NCBI GenBank assembly: GCA_023387715.1
Contig: JAEWHQ010000161.1
Location: 1 to 7,557 of the forward strand
Reading direction: 5' to 3'
Length of the DNA stretch: 7,557 nucleotides
From: Pseudomonadota bacterium
Lineage (GTDB): Bacteria > Pseudomonadota > Alphaproteobacteria > Rhizobiales > Rhizobiaceae
A model generated the notes under the pieces. The model was not told where the DNA came from. It ran no database searches and worked only from the letters and a program-made list of their open reading frames with translations. A program made the position numbers and the translations under genes. Positions within the stretch are counted from its first letter, which is position 1, and each line of letters opens with the position of its first letter. This document shows positions 5,225 to 7,557 of the stretch, piece by piece.

Positions 5225-6379
5225 TTAATATGCGTGGCTGTTGTCGTCTTCGATCATGTTCTTATCGACCTTGCCCCACAGCACCTTGTAAACCCAGGAT
5301 GTGTAGAACAGGATCAATGGCAGGAAGACCGCCGTCACAACCAGCATGTTAAACAAGGTCATCTGACTTGATGATGAATCCCAAACCGTCAGACTTGCAC
5401 TCGGATCGAGTGAAGATGGCAGAATGAACGGGAACATTGCCACACCCACCGATGAGATAATGCCGAAGATCGATAATTTACCCATCAGGAGCGGCATCAC
5501 TTCACGACCGGCGCGCATTGCAACCAACACCGACAATGCGCCCAAAATTCCCAATACCGGTGCGATCAGCAAAATCGGATAATTGCTGAAATTGGTAAAC
5601 CATGCACCATGCTCCAACACTGCGGTTTTAAACAGCGGATTGGACGGTCCATCTGTGACGATTTCACTGGTGATGCGATAACCGGCAATGCCGTACCACA
5701 TCCAGATGCCAGCCAGCACATAGAAGACAATTGTCAGCAAGGCTGCAACACTGCCAAAGCTTCTGGCACGATTTGCAATATCACCGGTGGTTTTCAACAC
5801 CAGCCATGCAGCACCATGCATGGTGAGCATTGCGACCGACAGCAATCCGCAAAGCAGAGCAAACGGATTGAGCAGACCAAACAGATTACCTTCATAGAAG
5901 ATCTGCAAATGATCACTGAAGCGGAACGGCACGCCCTGAAGCACATTGCCGACAGCCACACCGAAAATCAGTGCCGGCACAAAACCGCCGATAAACAGTG
6001 CCCAGTCCCAGCCACTGCGCCACTGCGGACTTTGCTTTTTGCTGCGATATTTAAAGCCGACAGGCCGTAAAATAAGCGCAAACAGGATGATAAACATCGC
6101 CAGATAAAAGCCGGAGAAGGACACAGCATAGAGCGGTGGCCATGCGGCAAAAATAGCACCACCGCCAAGGATGAGCCAAACCTGATTGCCTTCCCAGACA
6201 GGGCCGATAGTGTTGATAACAACGCGGCGTTCCACATCAGTTTTGGCAACGAATGGCAGTAAAGTGCCAACGCCCAGGTCAAAACCATCCATAGCGGCAA
6301 AGCCGATCAGCAATACACCCAGCAGAACCCACCAGATCAGCCGCAAAGTTTCATAATCAATCAACTGACTTAAGATCAT
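5225..6379 (-). CDS. cydB: Cytochrome bd quinol oxidase subunit II
   Basis: Membrane subunit of cytochrome bd, which reduces oxygen to water with quinol electrons without pumping protons. The product has 384 residues (379 in E. coli CydB) and is hydrophobic across the length, consistent with nine or so helices. Family motifs are GFAAMDGFDLGVG (26-38), with acidic residues D31 and D34 in the first helix region, GPVWEGNQVWLI (59-70), PFILPSS (317-323) and LTVWDSSSSQMTLFNML (330-346). The start ATG at 6379 lies 17 bases after the cydA stop and uses an unusually strong ribosome site that overlaps that stop. Nothing suggests truncation or frameshift. It is co-transcribed with cydA upstream and cydX downstream. 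A cydDC exporter and the promoter would lie outside the window. Confidence 0.97.
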   Translation of the reverse strand: MILSQLIDYETLRLIWWVLLGVLLIGFAAMDGFDLGVGTLLPFVAKTDVERRVVINTIGPVWEGNQVWLILGGGAIFAAWPPLYAVSFSGFYLAMFIILFALILRPVGFKYRSKKQSPQWRSGWDWALFIGGFVPALIFGVAVGNVLQGVPFRFSDHLQIFYEGNLFGLLNPFALLCGLLSVAMLTMHGAAWLVLKTTGDIANRARSFGSVAALLTIVFYVLAGIWMWYGIAGYRITSEIVTDGPSNPLFKTAVLEHGAWFTNFSNYPILLIAPVLGILGALSVLVAMRAGREVMPLLMGKLSIFGIISSVGVAMFPFILPSSLDPSASLTVWDSSSSQMTLFNMLVVTAVFLPLILFYTSWVYKVLWGKVDKNMIEDDNSHAY

Positions 6380-6391
6380 ATCGTAACACAG

Positions 6392-6399
6392 CCTCCTTA
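6392..6399 (-). promoter_or_regulatory. cydB ribosome binding site overlapping the cydA stop
   Basis: On the minus strand TAAGGAGG reads across the cydA TAA stop (6399-6397), a full match to the anti-Shine-Dalgarno core. The spacer to the cydB ATG at 6379 is 12 bases, longer than usual. The overlap means ribosomes ending cydA sit on the cydB site, suggesting coupled, near-equal production of the two subunits. Confidence 0.7.
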
Positions 6400-7557
6400 T
6401 TCGGCTGGCACAATACTGGCAGGTGCCAGCATGGCTTCAGGGTTACTGTCTGGGGCAGGACCATCTTTGATCGCACGGATCATCAATCCCATTTCGATCA
6501 CGATCAGAACTGTATAAATTGCGACGAAACCAGCAATGGTCAGCAATACAGTGGAAGCCCCCAGATTGGACACCGCCATCGCCGTTGGCAACACGCCTTC
6601 AATGATCCACGGTTGGCGACCAAATTCTGCAACGATCCAGCCCATTTCCGCAGCAATCCACGGTAACGGAATGGAAAACACTGCCACTTTCAACAACCAG
6701 CGGTGCTGATCGAGCCTGCGCCGGCCGGAGAGATAGAAGAAAGTACCGGTCAGCAGGATAAAGAAGAAGCCCAGGCCTACCATAATACGGAATGACCAGA
6801 AGAGGGGCAGAACGCCCGGCACTGTGTCATTGGCCGCTTTCACAATCTGCTCCTCGGTTGCCAGTCGCGGATCATCCACATAACGCTTCAACAGCAGTGC
6901 ATAACCAAGCCATTGGCCGTTATCTTCAAACTGTGACTGAATCTCTTCCGATACCTGCCCTTTAGGCCCTGCGATACGGATTTGTTCCAGCGCGTCATAG
7001 GCTTTGATACCGTTGCGGATATAGTTTTTGCTGTTTTCTACCAGCTCGCTGATACCCGGAATAGCCGTATCCAGCGAACGGGTACCAATCAGACCCATAA
7101 CCCAAGGAATATGCACGGCATAATGGGTTTCACGGGCTTCCTGATCAGGAAAACCAAAAGCGGTAAACGATGCCGGCGGTGGTTCTGTGTCCCATGCAGC
7201 CTCGATGGCAGCAAGCTTCATCTTCTGATGTTCGGAGGAGAGATAACCACTCTCATCACCCAGCACCACAACGGAAAGCGATGCGGCCAGACCAAAAGAA
7301 GCAGCAATGGTCATTGAACGCTTGGCAAGCTCTGTGGAGCGGCCTTTAAGCAAATACCATGCCGAAACACCCAGCACGAAAATGGAAGCTGTGACATAGC
7401 CGGCCGAAACAGTGTGGACAAACTTTGCCTGCGCCACCGGATTAAACAGCACGGCGAAAAAGTCGGTGACTTCCATACGCATGGTCTGGGGATTAAGTGC
7501 AGAACCAACCGGATTTTGCATCCAGCCATTGGCTATCAAAATCCACAGCGCTGACAT
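6397..7557 (-). CDS. cydA: Cytochrome bd quinol oxidase subunit I, N-terminus cut off
   Basis: Heme-bearing subunit that holds b558, b595 and d and oxidises quinol. The visible 386 residues end at a normal stop. The first visible codon happens to be ATG, but it is internal: it matches E. coli CydA near residue 139 (SALWILVANGWMQNP), so about 138 residues, including the b595 ligand His19, lie beyond the edge. Seen here: H48 in KFVHTV (E. coli His186, b558 ligand), K114 and E119 in KLAAIE (Lys252 and Glu257 of the quinol site), R257 and M259 in FRIM (Arg391 and Met393, b558 ligand), and E311 in AEFGRQPW (Glu445). The segment between the quinol residues and FRIM, including ALLLKRY (220-226), shows the long Q-loop of the E. 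coli-type subfamily, about 4 residues shorter. E. coli numbering is from memory. The missing start is a window effect, not a broken gene. Confidence 0.96.
   Translation of the reverse strand: MSALWILIANGWMQNPVGSALNPQTMRMEVTDFFAVLFNPVAQAKFVHTVSAGYVTASIFVLGVSAWYLLKGRSTELAKRSMTIAASFGLAASLSVVVLGDESGYLSSEHQKMKLAAIEAAWDTEPPPASFTAFGFPDQEARETHYAVHIPWVMGLIGTRSLDTAIPGISELVENSKNYIRNGIKAYDALEQIRIAGPKGQVSEEIQSQFEDNGQWLGYALLLKRYVDDPRLATEEQIVKAANDTVPGVLPLFWSFRIMVGLGFFFILLTGTFFYLSGRRRLDQHRWLLKVAVFSIPLPWIAAEMGWIVAEFGRQPWIIEGVLPTAMAVSNLGASTVLLTIAGFVAIYTVLIVIEMGLMIRAIKDGPAPDSNPEAMLAPASIVPAE

Noticed and set aside
4933..5371. Two short plus-strand open frames (4933-5148 and 5069-5371) over the cydX region
   Set aside because: They run through the terminator or antisense to cydX and the end of cydB, and their products lack recognisable features. 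cydX on the minus strand explains this DNA.
5609..6070. Plus-strand open frame of 153 codons inside cydB
   Set aside because: Antisense to a well-conserved part of cydB. The product is rich in His, Gln and Cys with no domain, as expected for a shadow frame.
7557..7557. ATG at the window edge taken as the true cydA start
   Set aside because: The residues match an internal part of CydA, and about 138 N-terminal residues, including His19, are missing. The ATG is an internal codon at the cut.

Overview
The window reads as a chromosomal segment of a Gram-negative alphaproteobacterium. The cleavable signal peptide without a lipobox on the binding protein, the SURF1-type protein and the E. coli-like cydA-cydB-cydX order all fit this. 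Base composition is near 50% GC by eye, lower than Brucella and higher than Bartonella. A relative of the Brucellaceae with moderate GC, such as Pseudochrobactrum, is a guess and not a demonstrated assignment.

Layout, left to right. (1) Bases 1-258 on the plus strand are the last 85 codons of a SURF1-family cytochrome oxidase assembly protein whose start lies outside the window. (2) After a short intergenic stretch with a candidate promoter, bases about 352-4032 on the plus strand hold a complete siderophore ABC importer. It consists of a periplasmic binding protein, two FecCD-type permeases and an ATPase, in that order. The permease and ATPase genes overlap and are probably translationally coupled, while a GC-rich hairpin separates the binding-protein gene from the first permease. 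The nearest relatives I recognise are the CeuBCDE, FatBCD and YclNOPQ systems for catecholate siderophores. (3) Forty bases on, still on the plus strand, lies a BadF/BadG-type amino-sugar kinase most like Vibrio GspK (glucosamine kinase). (4) A bidirectional terminator hairpin at 4940-4978 ends this transcript and the opposing one. (5) From 7557 down to 5017 on the minus strand lies a cytochrome bd quinol oxidase operon: cydA (start cut off by the window edge), cydB and the small subunit gene cydX, which is only about 52 codons.

The importer would carry ferric catecholate from the periplasm to the cytoplasm, probably a bis-catecholate or an enterobactin breakdown product. No outer-membrane receptor, esterase or ferric reductase is present here. 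The bd oxidase is a heme-rich quinol oxidase for low oxygen or stress. The gene set itself is conventional. The less ordinary points are the cydX gene and the hairpin just before it, the intercistronic hairpin after the binding-protein gene, the palindrome around the ATPase stop codon, and the unexplained pairing of an amino-sugar kinase with a siderophore importer. I found no mobile element, CRISPR array, tRNA or rRNA, and no convincing evidence of an undescribed system.
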